64,000 nucleotides of DNA from JADLGL01 sp050184415 (lineage in GTDB: Bacteria > Pseudomonadota > Alphaproteobacteria > Rhizobiales > Kaistiaceae), in the NCBI GenBank assembly GCA_050184415.1, contig JBFXAJ010000009.1, positions 1-64,000 on the forward strand, given 5' to 3'. Positions 1-12,247 of the stretch are shown piece after piece (position 1 is the first letter of the stretch; the number at the start of each line of letters is the position of its first letter). The position numbers were made by a program, and so were the translations under genes. Below the pieces are notes generated by a model. The model did not search any database. It was given only the letters and a program-made list of their open reading frames with translations, and was not told where the DNA came from.

Positions 1-961
<961 letters not shown>

Positions 962-1060
962 ACTCTCATTGTCCGTGCCCATGCGGCCGGACGATCAAAA
1001 CTGACCAGCTTGTACTGCTCGACGAAAGTCGAACGGTGTTTTCTCAACTGCCCTTCGCCG

Positions 1061-1177
1061 GCCTGGTGGTCTTTGCGGGGAGCCTGAACCCGATCCCATT
1101 CCGAACTCGGCCGTTAAACTCCTCAGCGCCAATGGTACTGCGTCTCAAGACGTGGGAGAGTAGGTCGCCGCCAGGCC
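1061..1177 (+). rRNA. rrf: 5S ribosomal RNA
   Basis: A 5S rRNA lies about 100 nt after the 23S gene. The terminal stem pairs gcctggtgg at the 5' end with the complementary ccaggc at the 3' end. The conserved core aacccgatcccattccgaac and the later gtgggagagtaggtcgc are both present. The length of about 117 nt is normal. It is the last rRNA of the operon and is followed by a clear terminator. Confidence 0.95.
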
Positions 1178-1241
1178 TGCCAAGGGCAGACGAAACGTTT
1201 CTCGAGACAATCTTCTCTTTGCGATGTCGACGCTTCTGAAG

Positions 1242-1277
1242 CGCCGCGCTGGCTTCGGTCAGCGCGGCGTTTTTTTG
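1242..1277 (+). terminator. Rho-independent terminator of the rrn operon
   Basis: A perfect 10-bp stem (cgccgcgctg / cagcgcggcg) with a small gcttcggt loop is followed by seven T residues. It lies about 65 nt after the 5S gene, so it should end the rRNA transcript here. Confidence 0.9.
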
Positions 1278-1585
1278 CGTCTCCGGACGGTCAACGGGGC
1301 TGCGATACGCGACTGTGTGCTTCTCACCTGCGGGCCTTGCGGCCGTTTCCAAAGAAGCGATGATCGAGCCTCCTGGAGTTGGAGGAGTGTCGTGCCAAGC
1401 GGCGTGAGCGCGCACAGGCCTTTCCGCACCGGCGTGGCAGCCATTTCCGCCGGCCGCCGGTGAGCAGCCAACCGCAGCGAAGGCGAACATTCCCGACCGG
1501 GCCAACACTCGGGGCCATGATGCGGGCGGCCTCCGCGCGCCTGCGCGGCCGCTCGCTCCCCGAGGGCGTTGCGGCCGACGCTATC
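1278..1585. other. Intergenic, no gene seen
   Basis: This stretch runs from the rrn terminator to the first convincing start codon. Reading frames here are long only because of high GC and none has a recognisable protein. The downstream gene could begin earlier, at ATG 1517 or TTG 1379, but the encoded extension is Arg/Ala-rich and unlike the family. Confidence 0.5.
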
Positions 1586-2167
1586 ATGTCACTCAAGATC
1601 ACTCTTGAGGATGTCGATCCTCCGGTCGTCCGTAAGCTCGACGTGCCTGCGTCCATAACGCTCGCTCGGCTCCATCAGGCCATCCAGGCGGCGATGGGAT
1701 GGGAGGACCGCCATCTCTATCTGTTCGAGGCCGGTCGCATCAGTTGGGGGCCTGACCCCGACTTTGACCCGCCAGTCGAGGTCGCGACGCGATGGACGCT
1801 CATTCGGGCCTTGGAGGCAACCGGACGGCGAACGCTGACCTATGTCTACGATCTCGGAGATTCCTGGCTCCACAAGATCGCCGTCGGACGGCCCGCTCCG
1901 CCGCGATCGGGTATTTCCTATCCGTTGCTCATTGCCGCGGCAAATCGCTGCCCGCCCGAGGATAGCGGCGGCGCCTACGGATATGCGGAACTTCGCGCCG
2001 CGCTGGCCGACCCCACCCACGAAAGTCATACGGACGCCCTCGAGATGCTCGGCGAGCACTTCGATCCGCATGACGAGCAGGGGGAACACCTCGCGGCGAG
2101 GGTCCAGACCCTTGCACGACGGTGGGCCATGAAGGCTGCACGGCCCAAGCGACCCAAGTCCGGCTAG
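1586..2167 (+). CDS. Plasmid pRiA4b ORF-3-like family protein
   Basis: This protein of 193 residues resembles the plasmid pRiA4b ORF-3 family (also found as an IS1096 passenger gene), whose biochemical role is unknown. Family hallmarks visible are an N-terminal LKITLEDVDPPVVRKLDVP (residues 3-21), the helix LHQAIQAAMGW with HLYLF, a central YDLGDSWLHKI, and a Cys-Pro-Pro-Glu-Asp segment followed by GGAYGYAEL. The start ATG 1586 is chosen because it gives the family N-terminus; the Shine-Dalgarno match is poor, so ATG 1517 remains possible. It sits alone between the rrn terminator and a convergent MarR gene. No transposase is present nearby. Confidence 0.8.
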   Translation: MSLKITLEDVDPPVVRKLDVPASITLARLHQAIQAAMGWEDRHLYLFEAGRISWGPDPDFDPPVEVATRWTLIRALEATGRRTLTYVYDLGDSWLHKIAVGRPAPPRSGISYPLLIAAANRCPPEDSGGAYGYAELRAALADPTHESHTDALEMLGEHFDPHDEQGEHLAARVQTLARRWAMKAARPKRPKSG

Positions 2168-2314
2168 CGTTGGACTCCATGCCGGGCGCCAGCCCCGCCG
2201 GTCGGATTGCGCGCTGACCGCGCCTGGCCCGTTGACTGTTGGTGATCGGCAGCGGAACCCGGACCGCACAAGCGAGGGCAAGCCGAGGCCGCCGCCCTTC
2301 CGAAGTAGCTTCCG

Positions 2315-2809
2315 CTAGCGCTGCGCCTTTGCGTTCACCGGAGGCTGCCCGGTCGCGCTCCCGCCCGCCGCGAACATCTCCAGCCGCTCGCGAAGGCGGA
2401 CGAGCGCCGCCGCCGCCATCAGCGCGTCGTCCTCGCTCACCGCGCTGGCAAGGGCCCTCCCTACCGGCCGCTCCCGCGCGGTCTTCTCGCGGAGGACATC
2501 CGCGCCGGCCGCCGTCGCGACGATGAACACGGATCGCTTGTGCACTGGATTGTCCCGCCTCGCCACGAGTCCTGCTGCAAGGAGCTGGTCGACGACGGCC
2601 TGGATATGCTGGCGCGAGACCCCTCGTCGCTCGGCGTGGTCCGGCACGGTGGCCGGACCCAGCGCGATCGACTCGAGGATGTCGCGTCCCGCGGTGGAGA
2701 GTTCGCTGCCGGCATGCAGGGCTGCGCTGACGCGGTCGAGCAGCGACGCGATGCGGCGGACCTCCGAGACGAGGAGCGGCACCGGCTTGGGCTTCGGCTG
2801 AGTCGTCAT
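2315..2809 (-). CDS. MarR-family transcriptional regulator
   Basis: A 164-residue winged-helix regulator. The recognition region reads SRQHIQAVVDQLLAAGLVARRDNP followed by a short wing (VHKRSVFIVATAAG), typical of MarR proteins, with flanking helices for dimerisation. MarR proteins are usually ligand-responsive repressors. The ATG at 2809 is preferred over longer frames because the extension is not protein-like. The start codon is embedded in a perfect inverted repeat (2808-2826), which suggests autoregulation. There is no obvious divergent target gene; the nearest upstream gene is tRNA-fMet. The ligand is unknown. Confidence 0.85.
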   Translation of the reverse strand: MTTQPKPKPVPLLVSEVRRIASLLDRVSAALHAGSELSTAGRDILESIALGPATVPDHAERRGVSRQHIQAVVDQLLAAGLVARRDNPVHKRSVFIVATAAGADVLREKTARERPVGRALASAVSEDDALMAAAALVRLRERLEMFAAGGSATGQPPVNAKAQR

Positions 2810-2826
2810 GACAATGCGATTGTCAT
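2808..2826. promoter_or_regulatory. Perfect palindrome over the marR start (candidate operator)
   Basis: The sequence atgacaatgcgattgtcat has two perfect 8-bp arms around a 3-nt spacer. It spans the start codon of the reverse-strand MarR gene. MarR-family operators are typically 16-20 bp inverted repeats of this type, so autorepression is a reasonable inference; no second copy was noticed. Confidence 0.55.
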
Positions 2827-3048
2827 TGCCGGGCGTTAGGCTGTCAAAGCGGTCGCCGGATTCGCGCGTTGCCGGCGATGAGGGACCCGGATGGCGGGCG
2901 AAAATTGCCCCCGCGATCCCGTGGCGCCGGCGTTCACGAGAATGTCGCGGAGCCGTCGCGCAATATGCCGCGACCCCCTTCTCATGTCGGTCCGATGTGA
3001 GTATATCAGCGCTCCGGACGGGCCTTCGGACCCGTTGCGCATTCGTGG

Positions 3049-3125
<77 letters not shown>

Positions 3126-3138
3126 ACGCGAGACCTCA

Positions 3139-3170
3139 AAAACGGCCCGCCAGCGGCGGGCCGTTTTCGT
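3139..3170 (+). terminator. Terminator after tRNA-fMet
   Basis: The stem aacggcccgcc / ggcgggccgtt with a short loop is followed by TTTTCGTT, 14 nt after the tRNA. Confidence 0.8.
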
Positions 3171-3173
3171 TAG

Positions 3174-3215
3174 TCGCAGCGTTGTCCCGGCTCAGGCCGG
3201 GACCCATCGCGTCTG
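3174..3215. repeat. REP-like palindrome
   Basis: A short palindromic unit (gtcccggctcaggccgggac) with the flanks that recur in many Hyphomicrobiales genomes. It resembles, but does not equal, the longer unit at 61464-61550. It lies between tRNA-fMet and the ABC exporter. Confidence 0.4.
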
Positions 3216-3377
3216 GAACCGTGGTGGAGTGTTCGCGGCCGGTCCGTTCCAACGAGGCCGGCCTTGTCGGCTTGCGGCCGCGGTCCGCAAACGCCCTCTT
3301 TGACTTGCGCGCCCTTTCCACGAAAATGCCGCGAAGAGGGATCAACAACCGCGCCCCCTTTTTTCGCGAGCAATCCC

Positions 3378-5234
3378 GTGTTCCGCTTTTTCGAGTCCCG
3401 GATAGATATCTATCCGACGGCGCCGCCCGTGACGCCGCCGCGCGGACTGCTGCGCTTCATCGTCCACTATTCGCGGCCGGTGCTGCCCTGGCTCGCGCTT
3501 TCGGGCGTGCTGACGGTCGCGCTGTCGGTCATCGAGCTCGTCTTCTTTTCCTTCACCGGCAAGCTGGTCGACTGGCTGGCCGCCGCGGATCGCGGGACGT
3601 TCATCGGCGAGCAGGGCAGCCAGCTCATCTTCATGGGCATCCTGATCGTCATCGTCTTCCCCGTGGTGGTCGTCTTCCAGACGCTGATCCACAACCAGAC
3701 GATCTTCGGCAATCACTCGATGCTCGCCCGCTGGATCGGGCACCGCTACGTCCTCGGCCAGAGCATGTCGTTCTTCCAGAACGATTTCGCCGGCCGGATC
3801 GCGACCAAGGTGATGCAGACCGCGCAGGCGGTGCGCGACGTCCTGATGAAGATCGTGGACGTCTTCGTCTACATCATCGTATTCTTCGTCGGCTCGGTGG
3901 TGCTCCTCGGCCAGGCGGACGCGATCCTGGTGATCCCGCTCGTCGTCTGGCTCGTCGGCTATGTCGCGATCGTCTCCTATTTCATCCCGCGGATGGGCAA
4001 GATCTCGGCCCTCCAGGCAAACGCGCGCGCCGAGCTGACCGGACGCATCGTCGACAGCTACACCAACATCCAGACCGTGAAACTGTTCGCGCATTCGAGG
4101 CGCGAGGAGACCTATGCCAAGGACGCGATGGTCGATTTCATGGGCACGGTCTACCCGATGTTCCGGCTGACGAGCCGGCTCAACATCGCGCTCGAGACCC
4201 TCAACGCGCTGCTTCTCGCCGGCATCGGCGGCATCGCGATCTACGCCTGGCTGAACGCGTCGATCACGCCGGGCGCTGTGGCGGTGGCCGTCGCGCTCGC
4301 CATGCGCCTCCGCTCGACCGCGCAATGGATCGTCTGGGAGGCCGCAGGCCTCTTCGAGCAGATCGGCGTCGTCCAGGACGGCATGAACACGATCGCGAAG
4401 AGCGTGTCGGTGACCGACAAGCCCGGCGCGCCTGAACTCGTCGTGAGCAAGGGCGAGATCCGGTTCGAGCACGTCCGCTTCCACTACGGGCGCGAGTCCG
4501 GCGTGATCGACGATCTGTCGCTCACGATCGCGGCCGGCGAGAAGGTCGGTCTCGTTGGGCGGTCGGGCGCCGGAAAGTCGACGCTCGTCAATCTGCTGCT
4601 CCGTTTCTTCGACGTGGAATCCGGCCGCATCCTCATCGACGGCCAGGACATCGCCGACGTCACCCAGGAGAGCCTCCGGCGGAAGATCGGCTTCGTCACG
4701 CAGGATTCGTCGCTGCTCCACCGCTCGATCCGCGACAACATCCTCTACGGCCACCCCGAGGCGAGCGAGGACGAGGTCGTCGACGCGGCGCGGCGGGCGC
4801 ATGCGGACGAGTTCATCCGCACGATCTCCGACCCGAAGGGGCGGCCGGCCTATGACGCGCATGTCGGCGAGCGCGGCGTGAAACTGTCCGGCGGGCAGCG
4901 GCAGCGCATCGCGATCGCCCGCGTGTTCCTCAAGAATGCCCCGATCCTCGTCCTTGACGAGGCGACCTCGGCGCTCGACTCCGAGGTCGAGGCCGCGATC
5001 CAGGAGCACCTGATGACACTGATGGCCGGCAAGACGGTGATCGCGATCGCGCACCGGCTGTCGACGATCGCGATGCTCGACCGGCTGATCGTCATGGACG
5101 AGGGCCGGATCGTCGAGAGCGGCTCGCACCAGCAGCTCCTCGCCCGCGACGGCCTCTACGCCTCGCTGTGGCAACGGCAGTCCGGCGGCTTCCTCGGCGG
5201 CGCGGAACCCACGCGAAGCGAAGCGGCAGAATAA
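3378..5234 (+). CDS. ABC exporter, fused permease and ATPase
   Basis: A 618-residue half-transporter: six predicted membrane helices in the first ~320 residues, then a nucleotide-binding domain. Visible motifs are Walker A GRSGAGKST (residues 394-402), signature LSGGQRQR (about 503), Walker B ILVLDEATSALD (about 523) and an H-loop AIAHRLST. It should work as a dimer in the inner membrane as a type IV (MsbA-like) exporter; the substrate cannot be read from sequence. The GTG at 3378 is chosen because it gives MFRFFESRIDIYPTAPP, a typical start in this subfamily; the longer frame adds a non-protein-like extension. Confidence 0.93.
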   Translation: MFRFFESRIDIYPTAPPVTPPRGLLRFIVHYSRPVLPWLALSGVLTVALSVIELVFFSFTGKLVDWLAAADRGTFIGEQGSQLIFMGILIVIVFPVVVVFQTLIHNQTIFGNHSMLARWIGHRYVLGQSMSFFQNDFAGRIATKVMQTAQAVRDVLMKIVDVFVYIIVFFVGSVVLLGQADAILVIPLVVWLVGYVAIVSYFIPRMGKISALQANARAELTGRIVDSYTNIQTVKLFAHSRREETYAKDAMVDFMGTVYPMFRLTSRLNIALETLNALLLAGIGGIAIYAWLNASITPGAVAVAVALAMRLRSTAQWIVWEAAGLFEQIGVVQDGMNTIAKSVSVTDKPGAPELVVSKGEIRFEHVRFHYGRESGVIDDLSLTIAAGEKVGLVGRSGAGKSTLVNLLLRFFDVESGRILIDGQDIADVTQESLRRKIGFVTQDSSLLHRSIRDNILYGHPEASEDEVVDAARRAHADEFIRTISDPKGRPAYDAHVGERGVKLSGGQRQRIAIARVFLKNAPILVLDEATSALDSEVEAAIQEHLMTLMAGKTVIAIAHRLSTIAMLDRLIVMDEGRIVESGSHQQLLARDGLYASLWQRQSGGFLGGAEPTRSEAAE

Positions 5235-5238
5235 TGCG

Positions 5239-5571
5239 ATGGCCGAGGCGGTCGCCATCCCCGCTCCGATCGACGCGGTCGTCGCCGCCATCAATGGTGG
5301 CGATACCGATGCCTTTCTCGATGCCTTCACGGCCGACGGGCTTGTCGACGATTGGGGCAACGCCTACCGCGGCCGCGACGAGATCGCCGCGTGGAATGCC
5401 CGCGAGCTCATCGGCGCCAAGGGTCGGCTGACGGTGACGCGGGCTCAGCGCCGCGGCGACATCGTTTCCGTCGTCGGCGACTGGAAGAGGAGCTTCTTCA
5501 GCGGTCCGAGCCGGATGGTGTTCACGGTCGAGGGCGACAAGATCCGGGAGATGCGGATCACGTCGGGGTAG
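5239..5571 (+). CDS. NTF2/SnoaL-like domain protein
   Basis: A 110-residue protein with the pattern of the NTF2-like fold: an N-terminal helix (APIDAVVAAINGGDTDAFLDAFTADGLVDDWG), a conserved GRDEIAAWNARELIG segment and a strand-rich end (FTVEGDKIREMRITSG). Such proteins are cone-shaped single-domain proteins, either small enzymes or ligand binders. It starts 4 nt after the ABC exporter stop, so the two are probably cotranscribed. The ligand or reaction is unknown. Confidence 0.82.
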   Translation: MAEAVAIPAPIDAVVAAINGGDTDAFLDAFTADGLVDDWGNAYRGRDEIAAWNARELIGAKGRLTVTRAQRRGDIVSVVGDWKRSFFSGPSRMVFTVEGDKIREMRITSG

Positions 5572-5651
5572 GAGTCTGCCGCAACGGCGCCCTCTTCGCG
5601 CCGCGCCGGTCTTCGCGCTACGCTCCGCCGGGGGTGCGAATGGAGGACGCC

Positions 5652-6608
5652 ATGCGCCGACTTGCTGTGTCCCTTGCACTGGTTCTCACCGCGTCGGCCG
5701 TCTGGGCGCAGGCCCCCGGCACGTTCACCGGGACCTGGGAGGCGGTGGCGCCGATCCCCGACCTCCGGACCGAACTCAGCGCCACGACCGACGGCGAGCG
5801 CCTCTACGTGCTCGGCGGTTTCGGGCCGTCGGTCCTCGGCCGCGCGTCGGCGCCGCGGGCCGTCTACGCCTATGATCCCGCTGCGGATGCGTGGTCTCAC
5901 ATCACCGACCTCCCTGAGGGCGTGAACCATACGGGTCTCGTCTTCCTCGATGGCGAGCTGTGGGTGGTCGGCGGCTATGTCGAGACCACCTTCCGCGCGA
6001 CGAGCCGCGTGATGGTGTACGACCTTGCCGGCGATGCCTGGCGCGATGCGCCGCCGCTCATTACACCGCGGGGGGCGCTGGCCGTCGTGGTCGCGGATGG
6101 GAGGATCCACGCCATCGGCGGCGAGGATGCCGCTGGCCGCGACAGCACGGCGCACGAAGTGTTCGACCCGGCCGTTGGCCTTTGGTCCACCCTCGCGCCG
6201 CTGCCCACGGCGCGCAACCACCTCGCGGCGGCATTCGTCGACGGGGCCATCGTCGCCGTCGCCGGGCGCAATCCGGCCGGCTTCCTCCTCACCACCAACG
6301 AGATCTACGACCTCGCCACCGACACCTGGCGCACGGGCGCGCCGGTGCCGACCGGGCGCAGCGGCGTCGCCGCCGTCGAACAAGGCGGGTTCGTCTACCT
6401 GTTCGGCGGCGAGGGGCCGCCCGGCACCTTCGACGAGGCGGAGCGCTATGACATCGCGGCCGATGCCTGGCAGGCCGGTCCGCCGATGCCGACCGCGCGT
6501 CACGGGCTCGGCGCTGCAACGCTCGGCGGGTTCATCTATGTCGTGTCGGGCGGCCCGCAACCTGGCTTCGCGTTCAGCGACGTGGTCGAGCGGCTGCGGG
6601 TGGAGTGA
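5652..6608 (+). CDS. Secreted Kelch-repeat beta-propeller protein
   Basis: A 318-residue protein with a signal peptide (residues 1-22, ending ASAVWAQA) followed by about six Kelch blades. Repeated units carry double glycines and spaced Tyr/Trp, for example LYVLGGFGP, ELWVVGGYVE, RIHAIGGEDA, FVYLFGGEGP and FIYVVSGGP, each followed by a YD..ADAW turn. The fold is a beta-propeller used in binding, probably periplasmic or extracellular. ATG 5652 is selected because GGAGG lies 5 nt upstream and the signal peptide starts there; ATG 5640 is also in frame. Confidence 0.85.
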   Translation: MRRLAVSLALVLTASAVWAQAPGTFTGTWEAVAPIPDLRTELSATTDGERLYVLGGFGPSVLGRASAPRAVYAYDPAADAWSHITDLPEGVNHTGLVFLDGELWVVGGYVETTFRATSRVMVYDLAGDAWRDAPPLITPRGALAVVVADGRIHAIGGEDAAGRDSTAHEVFDPAVGLWSTLAPLPTARNHLAAAFVDGAIVAVAGRNPAGFLLTTNEIYDLATDTWRTGAPVPTGRSGVAAVEQGGFVYLFGGEGPPGTFDEAERYDIAADAWQAGPPMPTARHGLGAATLGGFIYVVSGGPQPGFAFSDVVERLRVE

Positions 6609-6665
6609 GTGCCGACGGTTCCGCCAAGCGCGCGGGGCGCAGCTACGGGGGAGTGGGCTCCAAGA

Positions 6666-7064
6666 ATGACGATCGCAAAGCGTAGTGCACTGGTCGGACG
6701 GGTATTGGTCTCCTACCTGTTCGGGCTCGTTTGCGGGTCCATGATTTGGATCATTCTGTCGCCTGCACCGGCCCCCGAGGTGATCACCGGGTTCACGTTC
6801 TTCGTACTCGCCGGTGCGATTTTCTCATGGCCCATAGCTTTGGCGCTTCTGCTGCTCACTTTCCTCTTTGCGGGTCCGATCGCGTCGCGCCCGGTGCTGT
6901 GGACCGCTGCCGCGGTCGCGATCGTCATCGTCGTTTCGTGGACCACATTGCCGCTGGACGGCCAGCTCGCGGCACCGACCGCTATCGTGGCTGTATTCGC
7001 AGGGGTCTGCTTCTTGAGCTGGGCGCTCCTAGGCCGACGAGAGCCTGAGAGAAGCGCCCCGTAG
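6666..7064 (+). CDS. Hypothetical membrane protein
   Basis: A 132-residue protein with about four hydrophobic segments (roughly residues 10-30, 35-65, 72-90 and 97-120), separated by short loops, and a charged C-terminus. No family is recognised. ATG 6666 gives MTIAKRS with a positively charged start before the first helix. It lies 57 nt after the Kelch gene and converges on the exonuclease gene. Confidence 0.6.
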   Translation: MTIAKRSALVGRVLVSYLFGLVCGSMIWIILSPAPAPEVITGFTFFVLAGAIFSWPIALALLLLTFLFAGPIASRPVLWTAAAVAIVIVVSWTTLPLDGQLAAPTAIVAVFAGVCFLSWALLGRREPERSAP

Positions 7065-7104
7065 GGGCGGCGCGGTCGCGGCTCCCTTCGGGGAACTGAG
7101 CCGG

Positions 7105-7875
7105 CTAATCGATCTCGACCCACGCCGGCGCATGATCGCTGGCGTCGAACGCGCCGCGGATGTGCTTGTCCACGCCGGCGGCGACGAGGCGCGCCGTGAC
7201 GTCGGCCGACAGGAGCAGATGGTCGAGCCGCATGCCGTGGTTCGTGGTCCAGCGGTTGAACTCGTAGCTCCAGAAGGTGAACATCGGATCGTCCGGATGG
7301 AGCGTCCGCAGCGCGTCCGTCCAGCCTTGGCCGAGCAGGCGCTCGTAGGCCGCGCGCGGCTCCGGCTGGAGGAGCGCGTTCTTGGCGTAGGAGTGCTTCC
7401 GGTAGATGTCGAACTCGGTCGGGACGACGTTGTAGTCGCCCATCATCACAACCGGGAGGCCGGAGGCCCACAGCTCCGCGGCATGGGCGATCAGCCGCTC
7501 GAACCACGCCAGCTTGTACTTGAACTTCGGTCCGGGCTGCGGATTGCCGTTGGGCAGGTAGATCGAAGTGACGAGGATGCCGCCGACGGCCGCCTCGATG
7601 TAGCGCGCCTGCTTGTCCTCGTCGTCGCCCGGAAGGTGTTTTCGGGTCAGGACCGGCTCGGCGCCGCGCGCCAGGATCGCCACGCCGTTCCAGCTCGTCT
7701 GGCCGCGCCACACCGCGCCGTAGCCGGCGTTGGCGATCGGGTCGATCGGGAACTCGGCGTCGACCGTCTTCAGCTCCTGGAGCGCGACCACGTCGGGCTT
7801 CGCCTCCTCGAGCCAGGACAGAAGGTTCGGCAGCCGGCGGCGGATGTTGTTGATGTTGTAGGTCGCGATCTTCAT
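7105..7875 (-). CDS. xth: Exodeoxyribonuclease III / AP endonuclease family
   Basis: A 256-residue member of the endonuclease/exonuclease/phosphatase superfamily. Active-site motifs are in order: MKIATYNINNIR, the metal-binding Glu in LQELKT, the catalytic region GDYNVVPTEFD, a WRTTNHGMRLDHLL-like segment (here WTTNHGMRLDHLLLS) and C-terminal SDHAPAWVEID. These enzymes cut abasic sites and degrade DNA 3' to 5' in base excision repair. ATG 7875 gives the canonical N-terminus; the upstream extension is not protein-like. Confidence 0.93.
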   Translation of the reverse strand: MKIATYNINNIRRRLPNLLSWLEEAKPDVVALQELKTVDAEFPIDPIANAGYGAVWRGQTSWNGVAILARGAEPVLTRKHLPGDDEDKQARYIEAAVGGILVTSIYLPNGNPQPGPKFKYKLAWFERLIAHAAELWASGLPVVMMGDYNVVPTEFDIYRKHSYAKNALLQPEPRAAYERLLGQGWTDALRTLHPDDPMFTFWSYEFNRWTTNHGMRLDHLLLSADVTARLVAAGVDKHIRGAFDASDHAPAWVEID

Positions 7876-8224
7876 CGGCCGGTGCTTTCCCCTCTGTCGG
7901 CCAAAAAGATCGGCCCCCCGGAACCGTCGCGCGCGCGGCGCGATGATTGCGGCCCATGTCGCGGAGCATGACGCAGGCGTCAATGCCCGACGCACCTGCC
8001 CGCCGTCTCGGACCCGCGAGCCGTCTGCGGAGTGAGGAAACGCAAGAGCCGTGCCGCGTCAGTTTCGTGCGCCGGCGATGGGTTCCGGTGCCTCGGTCGG
8101 GCATGGACGCCACGGTATTCGGTGGCGTCGACATGGGTGCGGGAGCCTGGTCGCGGACCGCAGCAAGGAACGATTCTGACTATTCGGCGTTCCTCATCTG
8201 CTTGATAGAGCAGAGAGGTTTGTC
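7876..8224. other. Intergenic, no gene seen; one hairpin
   Basis: This is the region between the divergent exonuclease and small membrane protein genes, so it should hold both promoters. The one clear structure is a perfect 8-bp inverted repeat (gacgccac / gtggcgtc) at 8106-8129 without a T-tract. No convincing coding frame was found. Confidence 0.5.
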
Positions 8225-8506
8225 ATGGCCGAAGACCGTTCGGGAAGTACTGCCCTTCTCGGGGTGATCATCGGGGTAATCATTGTTGGTGTGGTGCTCT
8301 TCTTCGTCTTCGACGGCTTCGGCACCTTCGATCGTGATGGTGATATCGACGTTGACGTGAACACGCCGCCGGTCGTCGTGGATCCGGTTCCGGTACCCGT
8401 ACCGACCCCTGAACCAGCACCGGCTCCCGCGCCGACGCCGGATCCGGCGCCCGCACCGGCGCCTGCCCCCGAACCGGCGCCCACCCCGGCTCCCGCGGCG
8501 CCGTAG
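8225..8506 (+). CDS. Small membrane protein with Pro/Ala-rich tail
   Basis: A 93-residue protein. Residues 9-31 form one strongly hydrophobic helix (ALLGVIIGVIIVGVVLFFVF). A short acidic stretch (DRDGDIDVDVN) follows, and then about 45 residues made almost wholly of Pro-Val, Pro-Glu-Pro-Ala and Pro-Ala-Pro units. The tail should be extended and stiff. GAGAGG lies 7 nt before the ATG. No family is recognised; a spacer or anchor across the periplasm is a guess. The tail is encoded by imperfect DNA repeats, so length variation is likely. Confidence 0.75.
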   Translation: MAEDRSGSTALLGVIIGVIIVGVVLFFVFDGFGTFDRDGDIDVDVNTPPVVVDPVPVPVPTPEPAPAPAPTPDPAPAPAPAPEPAPTPAPAAP

Positions 8507-8603
8507 CGTCGGGTGACCGACGAACGGCCTTGGGCAGCAGGACCTCGGTGCGTCAGGAAAGCCCTACCGAGCACGACCCACAAGACGCCGCTTCTCCTGC
8601 CCA

Positions 8604-11750
<3,147 letters not shown>

Positions 11751-12247
11751 GGTTCTTGCCGGCGAAAAGCCGCGGTCGCGCGCAACGCGCCGCGAGGGGT
11801 CTCAAGTCGGCGGAGCGATAACGGTTTTCAAGGATGGGCGCCACCTGCAGGGCGCCGCCCGGTACGCGACGATCCAACGATCGGTCACGATCTGGCCTGG
11901 GCCGTCGTGGACCGGATCAGCGACAAGCCGGGCTGTGCTCTGGCTGCTATCGGGGGATAGCTTGCCGCCGTTGGGAGTGTTGTGCCGCGGCAACAAGCGC
12001 GCCGCATTTCGTGGACGAGGACCGTTGGCCGCTTCTCCAATCATCAGCTCACTACGTTTTCGGCAATATCGGCCAGGCAAATCCTCTGTGTTTCCTGGAC
12101 CTTGGCAAGTCGAGCCGCATCGGCTAGCGGGCCTGTTGCCGCGCCGCAACATCATCGGATGAACTTCAATCGGCCGCCTCGCGACCCGAATCTCGCCGGC
12201 TCGGGTATAACAGCCGCAGCTTTAGGCGTTCTCTTGGGGAGTATGAG
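11751..12247. other. Intergenic between ileS and the paralog array
   Basis: About 500 nt of divergent promoter space. Frames here are not protein-like. The sequence tataac at 12206-12211, 36 nt before the first paralog's ATG, could be a -10 element, but no good -35 was found. Confidence 0.4.

Noticed and set aside
1586..2167. Mobile element because of the pRiA4b ORF-3-like gene
   Set aside because: No transposase, inverted terminal repeats or target duplications were seen around it.
3342..5360. A 672-codon open frame opposite the ABC exporter
   Set aside because: It is the antisense shadow of a high-GC gene: Asp/Arg/Glu/His-rich, no domain, while the plus strand has clear ABC motifs.
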